Positions 1 to 10,500 of a DNA stretch of 64,000 bases are shown in pieces. The DNA comes from Motiliproteus sp041586615 (GTDB lineage: Bacteria; Pseudomonadota; Gammaproteobacteria; Pseudomonadales; Balneatricaceae), in the NCBI GenBank assembly GCA_041586615.1, contig JBFGZS010000005.1, positions 30,653-94,652 on the forward strand. The letters are read 5' to 3'. The notes beneath the pieces are model-generated. The model had not been told where the DNA came from and searched no databases. It saw only the letters and a program-made list of their open reading frames with translations. The translations under genes and the position numbers were made by a program. Each line of letters opens with the position of its first letter. Position 1 is the stretch's first letter.

Positions 1-57
1 AATGTCCGAGAGGCAGGCTGTTCATTTTGCAATGCTGAATCAGATGTTTTCATAAGA

Positions 58-143
58 AGATTGTCGACAATGTTTTGATAAATATTAAGATACCCCCCTG
101 ATAGCGCCTCGTCAAGCCAAAAAAAGCGCGGACTGTCGACACG
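58..143. promoter_or_regulatory. Pair of GTCGAC-centred palindromes, possible GntR-type operators
   Basis: Two related inverted repeats lie about 70 bases apart: ATTGTCGACAAT near 60-72 and CTGTCGACAC near 132-142. AT-rich sequence lies between and around them. Short palindromes of this kind are typical operators of FadR/GntR-family regulators. They sit upstream of nothing on the plus strand, so the regulated promoter probably drives a gene that runs leftwards out of the window. The regulator is an inference; only the palindromes are seen. Confidence 0.35.
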
Positions 144-233
144 ATACGAAAGTATATAGGGGAAACCCTAGTAAGAAAACCAACAGGAAAGCGGGCCTAG
201 AATCAGCCCTGTTTTTGACTGCAGCGCCCGTTA

Positions 234-1103
234 TTACAGGCCTTGGAGGTAATTCGCCATGGCGGCATCCATCGCCTTGGCAATTTGCCGCGGCTTTTGG
301 AAAGGTAGACTATGGTCGCACCCGCGTACCGATTCGTAGGACCAATTGTCGACAGTTGCGGCTAAGTGGCGCTGGTATTCGTGTAGCGCATCCACGCTTC
401 GCCCCCCGGCAAAACTGGATACATCGCCCTGAACCGCAATCAACGGCTCGCGGGTCAAGCGCCGCGCCGCCTCACTGACACAATCCAATGCATTTGCAAA
501 ACCCAGTGCCCGATAACTCAAGCGCTCTACCGTGGTCTGCTCCGCCTTGGGCGACGGGATGCGGTTCGGCGAAATGGTATCCATAAAGAGACGCACGCCT
601 TGTTCTATATTGACGCCCGTTTTCAGTAGCGCAGCAGCCTCGCTGTAGCGCTCGCGCAAGGCGACGACGTCGGCCATGCTGTGCCGGTCAAGCAGCGCCG
701 ACTCCAAAAAAAACTGCTTGTGCACCCGCGCTCCACATATAGATTTGAGCAGCAAACCAACCAATCCGCCAAATGAGTACCCGCCCAGGTCAAAAGCCCA
801 CCAGCCTAAGTGATCTAATAACTGGCGCTGATCTTCAACCACCTCTTCAACGGTGAAAGGCCGCTCAACACCGTCCCGGTCGGTCGTTTCACCCATACCC
901 CGCAGATCCGGCACCAACACCTCATGCCAGCTATGCAGATGCGTGATAATATGCTCCCAGGTATCCTTACCGGCAACACCCGCACCATGCAGCAACAGCA
1001 GGCGCCGATTATTTTCCTGATATTTATTCCGGTACAGGCGGTAACGAATCGTCTGGTGATCGGCCTCTAGCCGCCCCAGGTGCACGACAAAATGCGCTTT
1101 CAT
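234..1103 (-). CDS. Alpha/beta hydrolase
   Basis: Predicted serine hydrolase of 289 residues. The fold markers are visible: HGAG oxyanion-type motif at about residues 39-42, the nucleophile elbow GYSFGG with Ser110, a candidate acid Asp227 in QGD, and the late catalytic histidine in GCDHS (His264). The ORF could open further upstream, but the 81 extra residues are low-quality, Cys/Arg-rich sequence that would run past the pabB start. The ATG giving MKAHFVV is therefore preferred. It diverges from pabB over a 146-base gap. The substrate cannot be told from sequence; esterase, lactonase or dehalogenase-like activities are all possible. Confidence 0.85.
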   Translation of the reverse strand: MKAHFVVHLGRLEADHQTIRYRLYRNKYQENNRRLLLLHGAGVAGKDTWEHIITHLHSWHEVLVPDLRGMGETTDRDGVERPFTVEEVVEDQRQLLDHLGWWAFDLGGYSFGGLVGLLLKSICGARVHKQFFLESALLDRHSMADVVALRERYSEAAALLKTGVNIEQGVRLFMDTISPNRIPSPKAEQTTVERLSYRALGFANALDCVSEAARRLTREPLIAVQGDVSSFAGGRSVDALHEYQRHLAATVDNWSYESVRGCDHSLPFQKPRQIAKAMDAAMANYLQGL

Positions 1104-1249
1104 TGACAAAACTCTCTTAGCTGACACAAGGCCTGATTGTAAAACAGCCTCTGCAAAGCAACCACAACAGAAGCGCCTCCACGTCTGGTGGAGACTGCGA
1201 CATACCAGTACAATGCGCCTTCTTTTATAGCCACCGTCCGATATTATCC

Positions 1250-2644
1250 GTGCAACGCATCTCCCTAACATACAAAGCCGACAGCACTGAGCTGTTCGAG
1301 CGCATCCGGCACCTACCGCATCCCGCGTTTTTGGATAGCGGCGCACCGCGATGCCAATCCGGTCGCTACGACATTCTCTGTGCCGACCCCATTCGTCATA
1401 TCCAAACTAAAAACTGCATCACGGTCATGTCTGATCGTTCGGGGAATAAGCAGCGCTTGCCGGGCAACCCCCTCCAGGCCTTACAACAGCAACTGGAGCA
1501 ACTGAGCCCAGAAGCCGGTGACGATTCCGACCTGCCCTTCAACGGTGGGGCACTGGGTTACTTCAGCTACGACCTCGGCCGCTGTATTGAAGCGCTACCC
1601 AAGCTCGCAGAAGACGACACAGACCTGGCAGAAATGGAAGTAGGCCTGTATCTCTGGGCCGTGATCGTCGATCACCAAAATCAACAAAGCTGGCTTGTCA
1701 GCCAGCCCAGCCTAACGGCTGGTGAAACCGAGCATATCGTCGCGCTACTCACCGAACCGGCGAAAACCCCACCGGCTCAACCCGCCGAGAGATTCCGGCT
1801 TCAGGCGCCGTTTCGGTCGAACATGACCAAAGAGCAGTACCAGCATCGCTTTCAGCGCATTATCGACTACATTCATGCCGGTGATTGCTACCAGGTCAAT
1901 CTTGCCCAGCGCTTTTCCACCACTTACAGCGGCTCAACCTGGCAGGCCTACCGCCACCTGAGACAGCACGCACCCACACCCTTTTCCGCCTACCTGACTC
2001 TGACGAAGGGTGCACTGCTGAGCCTATCCCCGGAACGCTTTCTACAGGTCAATCAGCGCCAGGTTGAAACACGCCCGATCAAGGGTACGACGCCGCGCAG
2101 CAGCGACCCACAGCAAGATCGCCTAGCCGCAAAAGCCCTAAGCAAGAGCAGTAAGGATCGGGCTGAAAACCTGATGATCGTCGACCTGCTTCGCAATGAC
2201 CTGGGTAAAAACTGTGACATTGGCTCGGTCAAGGTTCCCGCCCTGTTTCAGATCGAAAGCTACACCAATGTTCACCACCTGGTCACCACGATCACCGGCA
2301 AACTGAAGCACAGCCGCGACACCTTGCTCTTGCTAGAAGGCTGCTTTCCAGGCGGGTCCATCACCGGCGCACCGAAAATTCGCGCCATGCAGATCATTGA
2401 GGAGCTGGAACCCCATCGGCGTAGCGCCTATTGCGGTTCTATCGGTTACATAGGCCTGAATGGCAATATGGACACCAGTATCTGCATTCGAACCTTGGTA
2501 GCTACAGATGGACACCTGCATTGCTGGGCCGGCGGCGGTATTGTTGCTGACTCAACCTGCGACGCCGAGTTTCAGGAGACTCTGGACAAGGTCAACAATC
2601 TGCTTCCCCCGCTCGAACAGGCATTTCTCCAGCCCGACACCTAA
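1250..2644 (+). CDS. pabB: Aminodeoxychorismate synthase component I
   Basis: Converts chorismate and ammonia (from the PabA glutaminase) to 4-amino-4-deoxychorismate in folate synthesis. The 464-residue protein has the chorismate-binding fold: N-terminal anthranilate synthase-I domain to about residue 150, then the catalytic domain with NLAQRF, SLSPERF, DLLRNDLGK and the GGSITGAPK signature. The motif RPIKGT carries Lys278. The lysine in PIKGT, where anthranilate synthase has PIAGT, is the known marker that separates PabB from TrpE. The start is GTG (product begins MQRISL). It stands alone, converging on thrH. Confidence 0.95.
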   Translation: MQRISLTYKADSTELFERIRHLPHPAFLDSGAPRCQSGRYDILCADPIRHIQTKNCITVMSDRSGNKQRLPGNPLQALQQQLEQLSPEAGDDSDLPFNGGALGYFSYDLGRCIEALPKLAEDDTDLAEMEVGLYLWAVIVDHQNQQSWLVSQPSLTAGETEHIVALLTEPAKTPPAQPAERFRLQAPFRSNMTKEQYQHRFQRIIDYIHAGDCYQVNLAQRFSTTYSGSTWQAYRHLRQHAPTPFSAYLTLTKGALLSLSPERFLQVNQRQVETRPIKGTTPRSSDPQQDRLAAKALSKSSKDRAENLMIVDLLRNDLGKNCDIGSVKVPALFQIESYTNVHHLVTTITGKLKHSRDTLLLLEGCFPGGSITGAPKIRAMQIIEELEPHRRSAYCGSIGYIGLNGNMDTSICIRTLVATDGHLHCWAGGGIVADSTCDAEFQETLDKVNNLLPPLEQAFLQPDT

Positions 2645-2820
2645 ACGCTTCCGACAACGGGGAAAGAAGAACGGTACCAGGTCTTGCGTTTTGCCTGTTA
2701 ATTCCTGTTCGACTCCGACCTTCCAGAGGTATTTATCAAGAGCACGTTGCATGGCCTTGCCGCCAAACCCGCCTAGGTAGCGTCCTGCCGCTCACAACCG
2801 CGACCTCAGATATAGCCACC

Positions 2821-2846
2821 AAAAAGCCCCGCTTGCAGGGTTTTTT
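2821..2846. terminator. Likely bidirectional terminator between pabB and thrH
   Basis: A run of five A and a CCC arm face a GGG arm and a run of six T, giving a short A/T-flanked hairpin that could stop transcription from both convergent genes. The stem is short and contains a bulge. Confidence 0.5.
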
Positions 2847-2864
2847 AGTGCAGATAAGCAACAT

Positions 2865-3482
2865 TCACAAAGAAAGATCCCGATCGCTGGCCGCGACAAA
2901 GGCTTTTTTCAGATCCTCGAAGGTATGCACCGCCGGAAACTGCGGAAACTCTTCAATCACATTCTGCGGCGCATGAAACAGAATGCCGGCATCCGCCTCG
3001 GCGAGCATAGAGGTATCGTTGTAGGAGTCGCCCGTGGCAATTATACGGTAGTAAAGACTCTTGAAAGCCAAGACCGACTGACGTTTAGGGTTGGCCTGAC
3101 GCAGCTTGTAGTCGACGATACGACCGGTCTCATCGGCGATTAAACGATGACAAAAAAGCGTTGGGAAACCTAACTGCCTCATCAAAGGTTGTGAAAACTC
3201 GTAAAACGTATCCGACAAAACAACCACCTGAAAGCGCTCTCGCAGCCAATGAATAAATTCCACGGCACCCTCTAACGGCTTCAACTTAGCGATTACCGCT
3301 TGAATTTGCGGTAACGTCAAACCGTGCTGATCGAGAATGCGCAGGCGCTGCTGCATTAACACATCATAATCAGGGATATCCCTGGTGGTGGCTTTCAGCT
3401 CCTCAATAGCCGTTTCTTCGGCAAATGCGATCCAGATTTCCGGGACCAGAACACCTTCCAGATCTAGACAGGCGACTTCCAC
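2865..3482 (-). CDS. thrH: ThrH-type phosphoserine phosphatase / phosphoserine:homoserine phosphotransferase
   Basis: HAD-superfamily enzyme of 205 residues, the family's usual length. Seen motifs are motif I DLEGVLVP (nucleophile Asp7), motif II VVLSDT, and motif IV ATGDSYNDTSML near residue 150. ThrH of Pseudomonas is known to dephosphorylate phosphoserine and to transfer its phosphate to homoserine; the annotation follows that family. The short cap region and the DLEG variant of motif I favour ThrH over SerB. It lies in the same direction as cysB, 130 bases downstream of it. Confidence 0.9.
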   Translation of the reverse strand: MEVACLDLEGVLVPEIWIAFAEETAIEELKATTRDIPDYDVLMQQRLRILDQHGLTLPQIQAVIAKLKPLEGAVEFIHWLRERFQVVVLSDTFYEFSQPLMRQLGFPTLFCHRLIADETGRIVDYKLRQANPKRQSVLAFKSLYYRIIATGDSYNDTSMLAEADAGILFHAPQNVIEEFPQFPAVHTFEDLKKAFVAASDRDLSL

Positions 3483-3612
3483 AAGCGACTCCTCGAGACT
3501 TAGATTAGCTTAAGGCATTTGATTTGGTTAAGGCAGATATTAAGCATGCGCTAAGGCTCAGCACTCTGCCCCGCGGGGTATCGACAAGCAACGGCGGCAC
3601 ACAGCCGGGGCA

Positions 3613-4587
3613 TCATAACACCGGCAGATCAATACCGGCAAAAATCTCATCCAGCTCTGCCTTATTGCTGCAATTTACCGCCCGATCGACCACGGCGCGA
3701 TCAAGATGCGGCGCAAACCCTTGAATAAAGTCATACATATAGCCTCTCAGGAACGTGCCGCGACGAAATCCAATACGCGTCGTACTGGACTCGAACAGAT
3801 GACTGGTATCGATGCAGACCAGATCCTGGTCGGTTTTGGGGTCGTAGGCCATGCTCGCAACGATCCCGACGCCCAGACCTAGACGGACATAGGTTTTTAT
3901 GACATCGGAATCCACCGCCGTGAACACAACCCGGGCATTTAGCCCCGCTTTTTTAAACGCGTCGTCCAGCTTTGAGCGCCCGGTGAAACCAAACACGTAG
4001 GTAACAATCGGATGCGCCGCAACATCGGCCAGTGTAGGCCGACTTATTTTAGCCAACGGATGATCCTTTGGCACAACCAGTGAGCGGTTCCAGCGATAAC
4101 AGGGCATCATAACCAGATTGGCGAAATGCGACAGCGCCTCGGTTGCGATGGCAAAATCGACCGCGCCATTGGAGGCCATTTCGGCTATTTGTAACGGGGT
4201 TCCCTGATGCATATGCAGAGAGACTTCCGGATAGTGCCGAATAAAATCGCCAATCGCATGCGGCAGCGCATAGCGTGCCTGCGTATGCGTTGTTGCGACG
4301 GCAAGACTGCCTTTTTTCTCATCGCCAAACTCCTGAGCGACCTGCTTAATGGTTTCCACCTTATGCAGAATTTCAGTCGCTATCGCGATGATTTCTTCAC
4401 CCGCCTGGGTCACACGGGTCAAATGCTTGCCACTGCGAGCAAAGACCTCAACACCCAACTCATCTTCCAGCAACCGCACTTGCTTGCTAATACCCGGCTG
4501 AGAGGTAAAAAGACTCTGCGCCGTGGCTGAAACATTCAGGTCATGCCTCGCGACCTCGCAGATATATCGCAATTGCTGTAGTTTCAC
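3613..4587 (-). CDS. cysB: LysR-type regulator of cysteine biosynthesis CysB
   Basis: Transcriptional activator of sulfate assimilation that responds to N-acetylserine in other gammaproteobacteria. The N-terminal helix-turn-helix region has LQQLRYICEVA and TSQPGISKQVRLLEDELG, followed by a substrate-binding-like effector domain. I place the start at the GTG giving (V/M)KLQQLRYI: it makes 324 residues, exactly the usual CysB length, and has a GGAGGG Shine-Dalgarno five to six bases upstream. The longer ATG-started frame adds only seven residues. No cys structural genes are nearby. Confidence 0.95.
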   Translation of the reverse strand: MKLQQLRYICEVARHDLNVSATAQSLFTSQPGISKQVRLLEDELGVEVFARSGKHLTRVTQAGEEIIAIATEILHKVETIKQVAQEFGDEKKGSLAVATTHTQARYALPHAIGDFIRHYPEVSLHMHQGTPLQIAEMASNGAVDFAIATEALSHFANLVMMPCYRWNRSLVVPKDHPLAKISRPTLADVAAHPIVTYVFGFTGRSKLDDAFKKAGLNARVVFTAVDSDVIKTYVRLGLGVGIVASMAYDPKTDQDLVCIDTSHLFESSTTRIGFRRGTFLRGYMYDFIQGFAPHLDRAVVDRAVNCSNKAELDEIFAGIDLPVL

Positions 4588-4722
4588 ACCACCCTCCACC
4601 AGGGCCAACCGGCCGCGCCCCAGAATTATCTATACGCTTTAATTGATTGGCGCACGCGTAACAAGCCAACCGTCTGAGTTTAGCAGGCATATCGGGATCT
4701 ATCTGTCCCGATCACCCCGCTA

Positions 4723-4790
4723 GCAACCTGGTTCACGTGGCATTATGCCACGGCGACATTTTTTGCTCGGCACTCCGTGGCCGCCTTAAT
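4723..4790 (+). repeat. Dispersed palindromic intergenic element, short form (copy A)
   Basis: Contains the perfect 17-base palindrome CGTGGCATTATGCCACG (4736-4752), followed by GGCGACATTTTTTGC and a degenerate right arm. Related elements occur at 10921, 34753, 46809, 48076 and 58171 (minus). It lies between the KfrA-like gene and cysB. The segment between the two GGCGA-type repeats of the long form is missing here. Confidence 0.75.
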
Positions 4791-4817
4791 AACATGCCAA
4801 AGCCAACGGATAAGGCA

Positions 4818-5921
4818 TCAGATTCTTACCTGTGAGCTCAGACGCCGGATCTGCTCCTCTTGGACAACAATTTTTTTCTGCAGCCCGCCTATCGTCGACT
4901 TCACGCGGGATAACTCCTCCTCTTTAGCCTTTAGCGTCAAACGCAAATCAGCTTCTTTGCGCAACGACTCGCTGGTCGCCTGCGAAACGCGCTGCTGCTC
5001 CTGACGAAGATCCGTCTCAAGCTGCTTAACCCGCTCGTCGTGGCGCTTGGCGCGATTAGTCTCCGTCAACAGCTTGGCGTTCAGCTGAGCAATGCTGCGC
5101 GAATGTGCCACGTTATCAGAGCGCAGCACTTTAAGCTCCGACTCAAGACTCTTCAGCTGCCCCTGCAATGTTTCCAGCTTGACATCTTTGCGGGCGATTT
5201 CTGACTGAAGATCATGATGATTTTTTATTAACGCGGCTTCTTTTTTACCCGACTCATCGCGCAAACGCTCAATATTGGTCCGATAATGGCGCAACTCCGC
5301 TTCTACTTTCATCAGCTGCTCTTGACTATGCCCCTGCTCATCTTTGATACGGTGATCAAAGGTTCGCTTAGCATCGTCCAAGGCCTTATTGGCACGCTTG
5401 ACCTCATTACGCGCATCGTCAAGGCGCTCTTCTGCTTGCTTGCGTTGCGTAATTTCTCCGGTGATATTCGATTTCAGAACGGACAACTCGGCTTCAAGCG
5501 TTTTTACCTGATGTTCAGCCGTATCTGAACGCATCGCTTCATTACGGTAGCGGATCTCCAGCACTTCGTAGTCGGCACGACTGGCGACAATAGCCTCTTC
5601 ACTATCCCGGCACAACAACTCAAGGCTTTCTCCCACGCTCTCACGCTCGCGATTCACGACCAGGGTGGCTTCACGAACCGCATCGTGCCAGAGTGTTCTG
5701 ACGGCTTGAGCGAGCCCATCGGGGACCTGGCTCGCTGTAGCGGATGTCACAACGACCCGCCCGGAAAGCGAACCCCACCAGAGCCGAAGCGCCGCTTCAA
5801 CCATGTCAGGATCTGATTCCTTCAAAAGCGAGCTGATCAATTCTGCCGTCGGGCAGGTACCTTCCGCCAATAAGCGGTCAGCCAGTTCAAAAATAATTTC
5901 GTTACTTATCACCGTGATCAT
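4818..5921 (-). CDS. KfrA-like DNA-binding coiled-coil protein
   Basis: A 367-residue protein. Its first 110 or so residues look like the KfrA N-terminal DNA-binding domain of plasmid replication/partition regions, including the LLKESDPDMVEAALRLWW segment. From about residue 115 to the end it is a nearly uninterrupted Glu/Lys/Arg/Leu-rich coiled coil. Plasmid KfrA proteins bind DNA and form filaments that help partition; chromosomal copies are common in pseudomonads and their role is unclear. It begins 20 bases downstream of rluC on the same strand, so they are probably co-transcribed. Confidence 0.8.
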   Translation of the reverse strand: MITVISNEIIFELADRLLAEGTCPTAELISSLLKESDPDMVEAALRLWWGSLSGRVVVTSATASQVPDGLAQAVRTLWHDAVREATLVVNRERESVGESLELLCRDSEEAIVASRADYEVLEIRYRNEAMRSDTAEHQVKTLEAELSVLKSNITGEITQRKQAEERLDDARNEVKRANKALDDAKRTFDHRIKDEQGHSQEQLMKVEAELRHYRTNIERLRDESGKKEAALIKNHHDLQSEIARKDVKLETLQGQLKSLESELKVLRSDNVAHSRSIAQLNAKLLTETNRAKRHDERVKQLETDLRQEQQRVSQATSESLRKEADLRLTLKAKEEELSRVKSTIGGLQKKIVVQEEQIRRLSSQVRI

Positions 5922-5941
5922 GCGCGTCTCTGATTCCGTTT

Positions 5942-6913
5942 TTAATCGTAGCTCACAACACTGCCCAACTGATTCAACAGTTGTAACAGCGGTTTTTCCA
6001 GCGGGGCGCTGACGGTAATCTGTTGCCCCGTTTTTGGCAACCGTACTTTCAATTCAGCGGCATGCAAAAACAACCGTCGCAACCCCTGCTGACGCATCGC
6101 ACTGTTCGCCGCGTCTTCACCGTATTTTGCATCCCCTAGAATCGGGTGACCGGCAAACTGGCAATGCACCCTGATTTGATGCGTTCGACCCGTAATCGGC
6201 TTCGCTTCAACCAGCGTACAATCATTAAAGCGCCGCAAGACCCGGTACTCTGTCAGGGATACCTTACCATCACCACTGACCTTCACCATGCGCTCGCCTG
6301 ACTTCAGCTCATTTTTTTTCAGCGGTGCATCCACCTTGAGTTTGCGTTTGGACCACTCACCGTGCACCAGCGCATAGTAGATTTTAGTCACCTTACCATT
6401 ACGCAGTGCCTCGTGAAGCCCTCTAAGCGTAGACCGTTGCTTTGCCACCATGACGCAACCGGACGTATCACGATCAAGACGATGCACCAACTCCAGAAAA
6501 TGTGCTTGCGGACGTATCTGGCGTAACGCTTCGATCATACCGAGACTAACACCGCTGCCCCCATGCACCGCCAGCCCCGAGGGCTTGTTGATAATAATCA
6601 ACTCGTCATTTTCAAACAACACCGCCGATTCGAGGGTCTGAGCAAGGGAGTTGCTGGCCTTGGCAGGCTGCCCGGGTTCGGGCAAGCGCATCGGCGGTAC
6701 GCGAATGCGATCACCGTTCTGCACGCGATAATCAGGCTTGATGCGGCCTTTATTGACCCGAATCTCGCCTTTGCGCAACTTGCGGTAAATAAGGGTCCGG
6801 GGAGCCCCTTTGAGCCGCGACATCAAATAATTATCAATGCGCTGCCCGCTGCAATCGGCTTCCACATCAAACCACTGCACCGCCGGTGCGGAGCCCTCTG
6901 TTTTTACTGTCAT
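5942..6913 (-). CDS. rluC: 23S rRNA pseudouridine synthase RluC
   Basis: Makes pseudouridine at positions 955, 2504 and 2580 (E. coli numbering) of 23S rRNA. An S4 RNA-binding domain spans about residues 18-75, and the catalytic domain carries HRLDRDTSG with the catalytic aspartate at 147. At 323 residues from the ATG giving MTVKTEG it matches the family (319 in E. coli). A 29-residue upstream extension of the frame lacks any family match. It sits back-to-back with rne, as in many gammaproteobacteria. Confidence 0.93.
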   Translation of the reverse strand: MTVKTEGSAPAVQWFDVEADCSGQRIDNYLMSRLKGAPRTLIYRKLRKGEIRVNKGRIKPDYRVQNGDRIRVPPMRLPEPGQPAKASNSLAQTLESAVLFENDELIIINKPSGLAVHGGSGVSLGMIEALRQIRPQAHFLELVHRLDRDTSGCVMVAKQRSTLRGLHEALRNGKVTKIYYALVHGEWSKRKLKVDAPLKKNELKSGERMVKVSGDGKVSLTEYRVLRRFNDCTLVEAKPITGRTHQIRVHCQFAGHPILGDAKYGEDAANSAMRQQGLRRLFLHAAELKVRLPKTGQQITVSAPLEKPLLQLLNQLGSVVSYD

Positions 6914-7524
6914 ATTAATAAGATATCGTTCCGGGCTATTTAGCCAAACGCCTTTACTGGAATTGGGCTTTACTGCTATATTGTTGCGTCGCTCAGCCAA
7001 CGATCACAGACCGAGACACCGGCCCGTAGCGCTGAGACGACGGTTGATCTGCATTGTAACCGATTCCTGACAAAGCAAGCAGGCAAAAAAGACGCGCGGA
7101 GCAACCCTAAGAAAATAATTTGTGAAAAAGTAACGTTTTAGTGAAATCAGCCTATCGCTGATTTCGTTTACTCGTCGCGCTTCGAACAGCTCGCGATAGT
7201 GAATTGATTTATGCCTTGTGTTGAGGTGGAGACGTACACAGCCCATGGATTGTGCGCGCAGGCATCCGGTTTCCCAACGAGAAACGATGTCCCGCGCAGC
7301 TAAAGACTAGTCTGGTAACCGACTTATCCGAGATGGCTGTTGTTTCCTCCACCAAGAGGTTGCCCTGTAGCAGACCCCCCCCCTGGCACATGCCAGCGAG
7401 AGATGTTGATACTGCGAAACAACAGGAAACACTGACTGCACGCATAAACATATCGATTTACCGATCTTTCCGCGGATTCGCTGAGAGAGGTGCGTCTATT
7501 CAATACAGAGTTGAAAGACCACCC
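6914..7524 (+). promoter_or_regulatory. Long rne leader / rluC-rne divergent regulatory region
   Basis: 611 bases without a convincing gene between divergent rluC and rne. In E. coli, RNase E controls its own level through a structured 5' leader of about 360 bases, and a leader of that size would fit here. A GTTTC...GAAAC inverted repeat lies at about 7268-7284, and a C-rich tract (nine C) near 7377-7385. Both promoters must lie in this interval, but I cannot place them with confidence. Regulation by analogy is inference. Confidence 0.4.
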
Positions 7525-10500
7525 ATGAAAAGAATGCTTATCAATGCAACTCAACCCGAAGAGTTGCGTGTTGCCCTGGTTGACGGCCAGCGCCTCTATG
7601 ATCTTGATATTGAATCAGGCTCACGCGAACAAAAGAAAGCCAATATTTATTTGGGCAAAATCACCCGGGTAGAACCCAGCCTAGAAGCCGCCTTTGTGGA
7701 CTTTGGCGCTGAGCGCCATGGCTTTCTACCGCTCAAAGAGATTTCCCGCGAATATTTCAGTAAATCACCGTCGGAAATCAAGGGCCGCATCAGCATTAAA
7801 GATGTGATCCGCGAAGGCCTTGAAGTGATCGTACAGGTTGACAAGGAAGAACGTGGCAACAAAGGTGCCGCACTGACCACGTTTATCAGCCTGGCTGGAC
7901 GTTATCTGGTCCTAATGCCTAACAACCCCCGCGCTGGCGGCATCTCACGCCGCATCGAAGGCGAAGACCGCAACCAACTGCGTGAAGCGCTCAATCAAGT
8001 GAAGATGCCTGACCAGATGGGCGCCATCGTCCGCACAGCAGGTATCGGCCGTACGCCAGAAGAACTTCAATGGGATCTGGACTACCTGCATCAGCTCTGG
8101 ACCTCGATTAAAGAGGCGGGCAGCCAGCAGAAAGCCCCCTTCCTGATTTACAAAGAAAGCAACGTTATCATCCGCGCGATCCGTGACTACCTACGCCAGG
8201 ATATCGGCGAAGTCCTGATCGACAACCCAGAGGTACACCAGGAAGCGCTGGGCTTTATCAAGCACGTGATGCCGAGCTACGAAAGCAAGATCAAACTCTA
8301 CATTGACGACACCTCACTGTTTAACCGCTTCCAGATCGAATCCCAGATTGAAACAGCCTTCCAGCGCGAAGTGCGCTTGCCCTCTGGCGGCTCAATCGTT
8401 ATCGACCCCACCGAAGCGCTGGTATCCATCGACATCAACTCGGCCCGCGCCACCAAGGGTAGCGATATCGAAGAAACGGCTCTGCAGACCAACCTGGAAG
8501 CCGCAGACGAAATCGGCAGACAGTTACGCCTGCGCGATATCGGCGGCCTGATCGTTATCGACTTTATCGACATGACCCCGGCTCGCAACCAGCGCGAAGT
8601 TGAAAACCGTATGCGCGATGCACTGAAACTGGATCGCGCACGGGTTCAGCTTGGCCGCATTTCACGCTTTGGCCTACTGGAAATGTCCCGTCAACGGCTG
8701 CGCCCTTCTCTGGGTGAAACCAGCGGAATCGTCTGCCCACGCTGCAGCGGACAAGGCAGTATTCGTGACGTCGGTTCACTGTCGCTATCCATCATGCGCC
8801 TGCTTGAGGAAGAAGCCGCCAAAGACCGAACGGCTCAGATCCGCGCCATCGTCCCTGTCAATGTCGCCACCTATCTTCTTAATGAAAAGCGCAGCAATAT
8901 CAGCAAGCTGGAGCAACAGCAGGAAGTTAATATCGTTATCGTACCGAATCCCAACATGGAAACCCCTCACTACGAGGTTGTTCGGCTGCGCGATGACAAT
9001 GTCGTCATCAACAACAACGATGCCAGTTACGAAATTACAACCGAGACCAGCGAAGCCGTTGACGAGCTGAGCGCACCAACACCGGCACCGCGTACCGAAG
9101 CCGTTGTCAAAGCCATCACACCCGCAACGCCCGCCCCCTCCGGCGCAGCAGCAGCGAAGCCAGAACCGAAACTGGTCACCAGCAGCATGCCTGGTCTCGG
9201 TAAGCGCCTACTTTCTGCCTTCTCCGGCCTTTTTGGCGGCGCAGAGGAAGCCAAAACCGAACCCCAACCCGCTACACGCGAGCCGGCAGCCAAGCACGAG
9301 CCACGCACCCCCTCCGCTCGCTCTTCCGAGGAGCGCAACAATGAACGTGGTCGCGGACGCAATCGACGCCGTCGCGGTGCAAGCGAGGGCAACGACGAGG
9401 AGCGTCGTAACAATCGAAACCGCAAGCCCGCCGCAGAAACGGACAACCGAGCCAAGATAGAAGAAGCCAAAGAGGCTCGCCGCCGCAGCCGTAATACGGG
9501 TGCCAATCAGGACGACAACAGCACTCGCCCCGCGCGCAACGAGACCGATGAAAGCAGCCATCCGCGCAGCAACCCCAGCGCAACCGGGCAGGAAGAAGGT
9601 ACGGGGCGTCGCAGCCGTCGTGGTCGCGACAACCGTGGCCGCCACAACAAGAACCGTGACGAAGCGTCGGGCGCACAGATTGCAGAGCACGCAGCGGCTC
9701 CTGACGCAATCACTCCTAAAGCTGTCGCTGCTGAAACAGCCGCCCTTGAAGCTGTCACCCCTAACACAACGGTGACGCCTGAAGCGCGCAAAGAGGGCGA
9801 ACAGGTCATCAACGCTGCCGATCAAACCTGCGCACCGCAAAGCGAGGGTAACGAAAAGCCCAGCCGTCGTAGCCGTGGCGGCAAACGTCGCCGTGAGCGC
9901 GCAGGACAGCGCACGGGCGAGCGCTCCAATCGCGAAGACGTGTTAGCGACCATGGATGCCCAGGATGCTCAGGCTATAGCGGCTCAAGTGACGGAGAACC
10001 CGACCGACGCCAAGGACACAACGCAAGCAACGCCAACCGACGCCACGGTGACCTCCGCCGCTAGCGAAACGACAGCGACCAGCACGCCGACCGCCGCCGA
10101 GGCAACGGCACAGAGCTCGTCTGAGCCAGCGACATCCAGCAGCGATTCCAGCAAGCCTGACGCCAAGCCAGCGCCCGTAATCGCAGCAACCGAGACGCAA
10201 ACGCAAGCCGCAGAAACAGCGCCACCGAAAGGGCAAGCCAGTGAAGAACCTGCCGTGACGCCACCTGCTCAGTCCGGCCAGGAAAGCCACGTAGCTAGCA
10301 GCGATCACAACGCCGTTAGTGGTGGCAAAGCCGTTAGCAAAAACCACGTCGTTAGCGAAAACAACGCGGTTAGCGAAGACAAGTCTGCCAGCGAAAACAA
10401 CCCCGCCAGCGAAGAACCGAAGTTGGCTCAAGCGACTGTCGTTGCGACACCCGCTGCTGAAAAGACCGACGATCAGCCGCGTCCGCGCCGTCGCGCCCCC

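Noticed and set aside
6914..7524. Small ORFs in the rne leader as genes
   Set aside because: Frames overlap each other on both strands, lack ribosome binding sites and family matches; a regulatory leader is the better explanation.
9208..9840. Long open frames antisense and out of frame to the rne tail
   Set aside because: They arise from the GC-rich low-complexity coding of the RNase E tail, are full of Cys/Arg/Val runs and have no domain signature.
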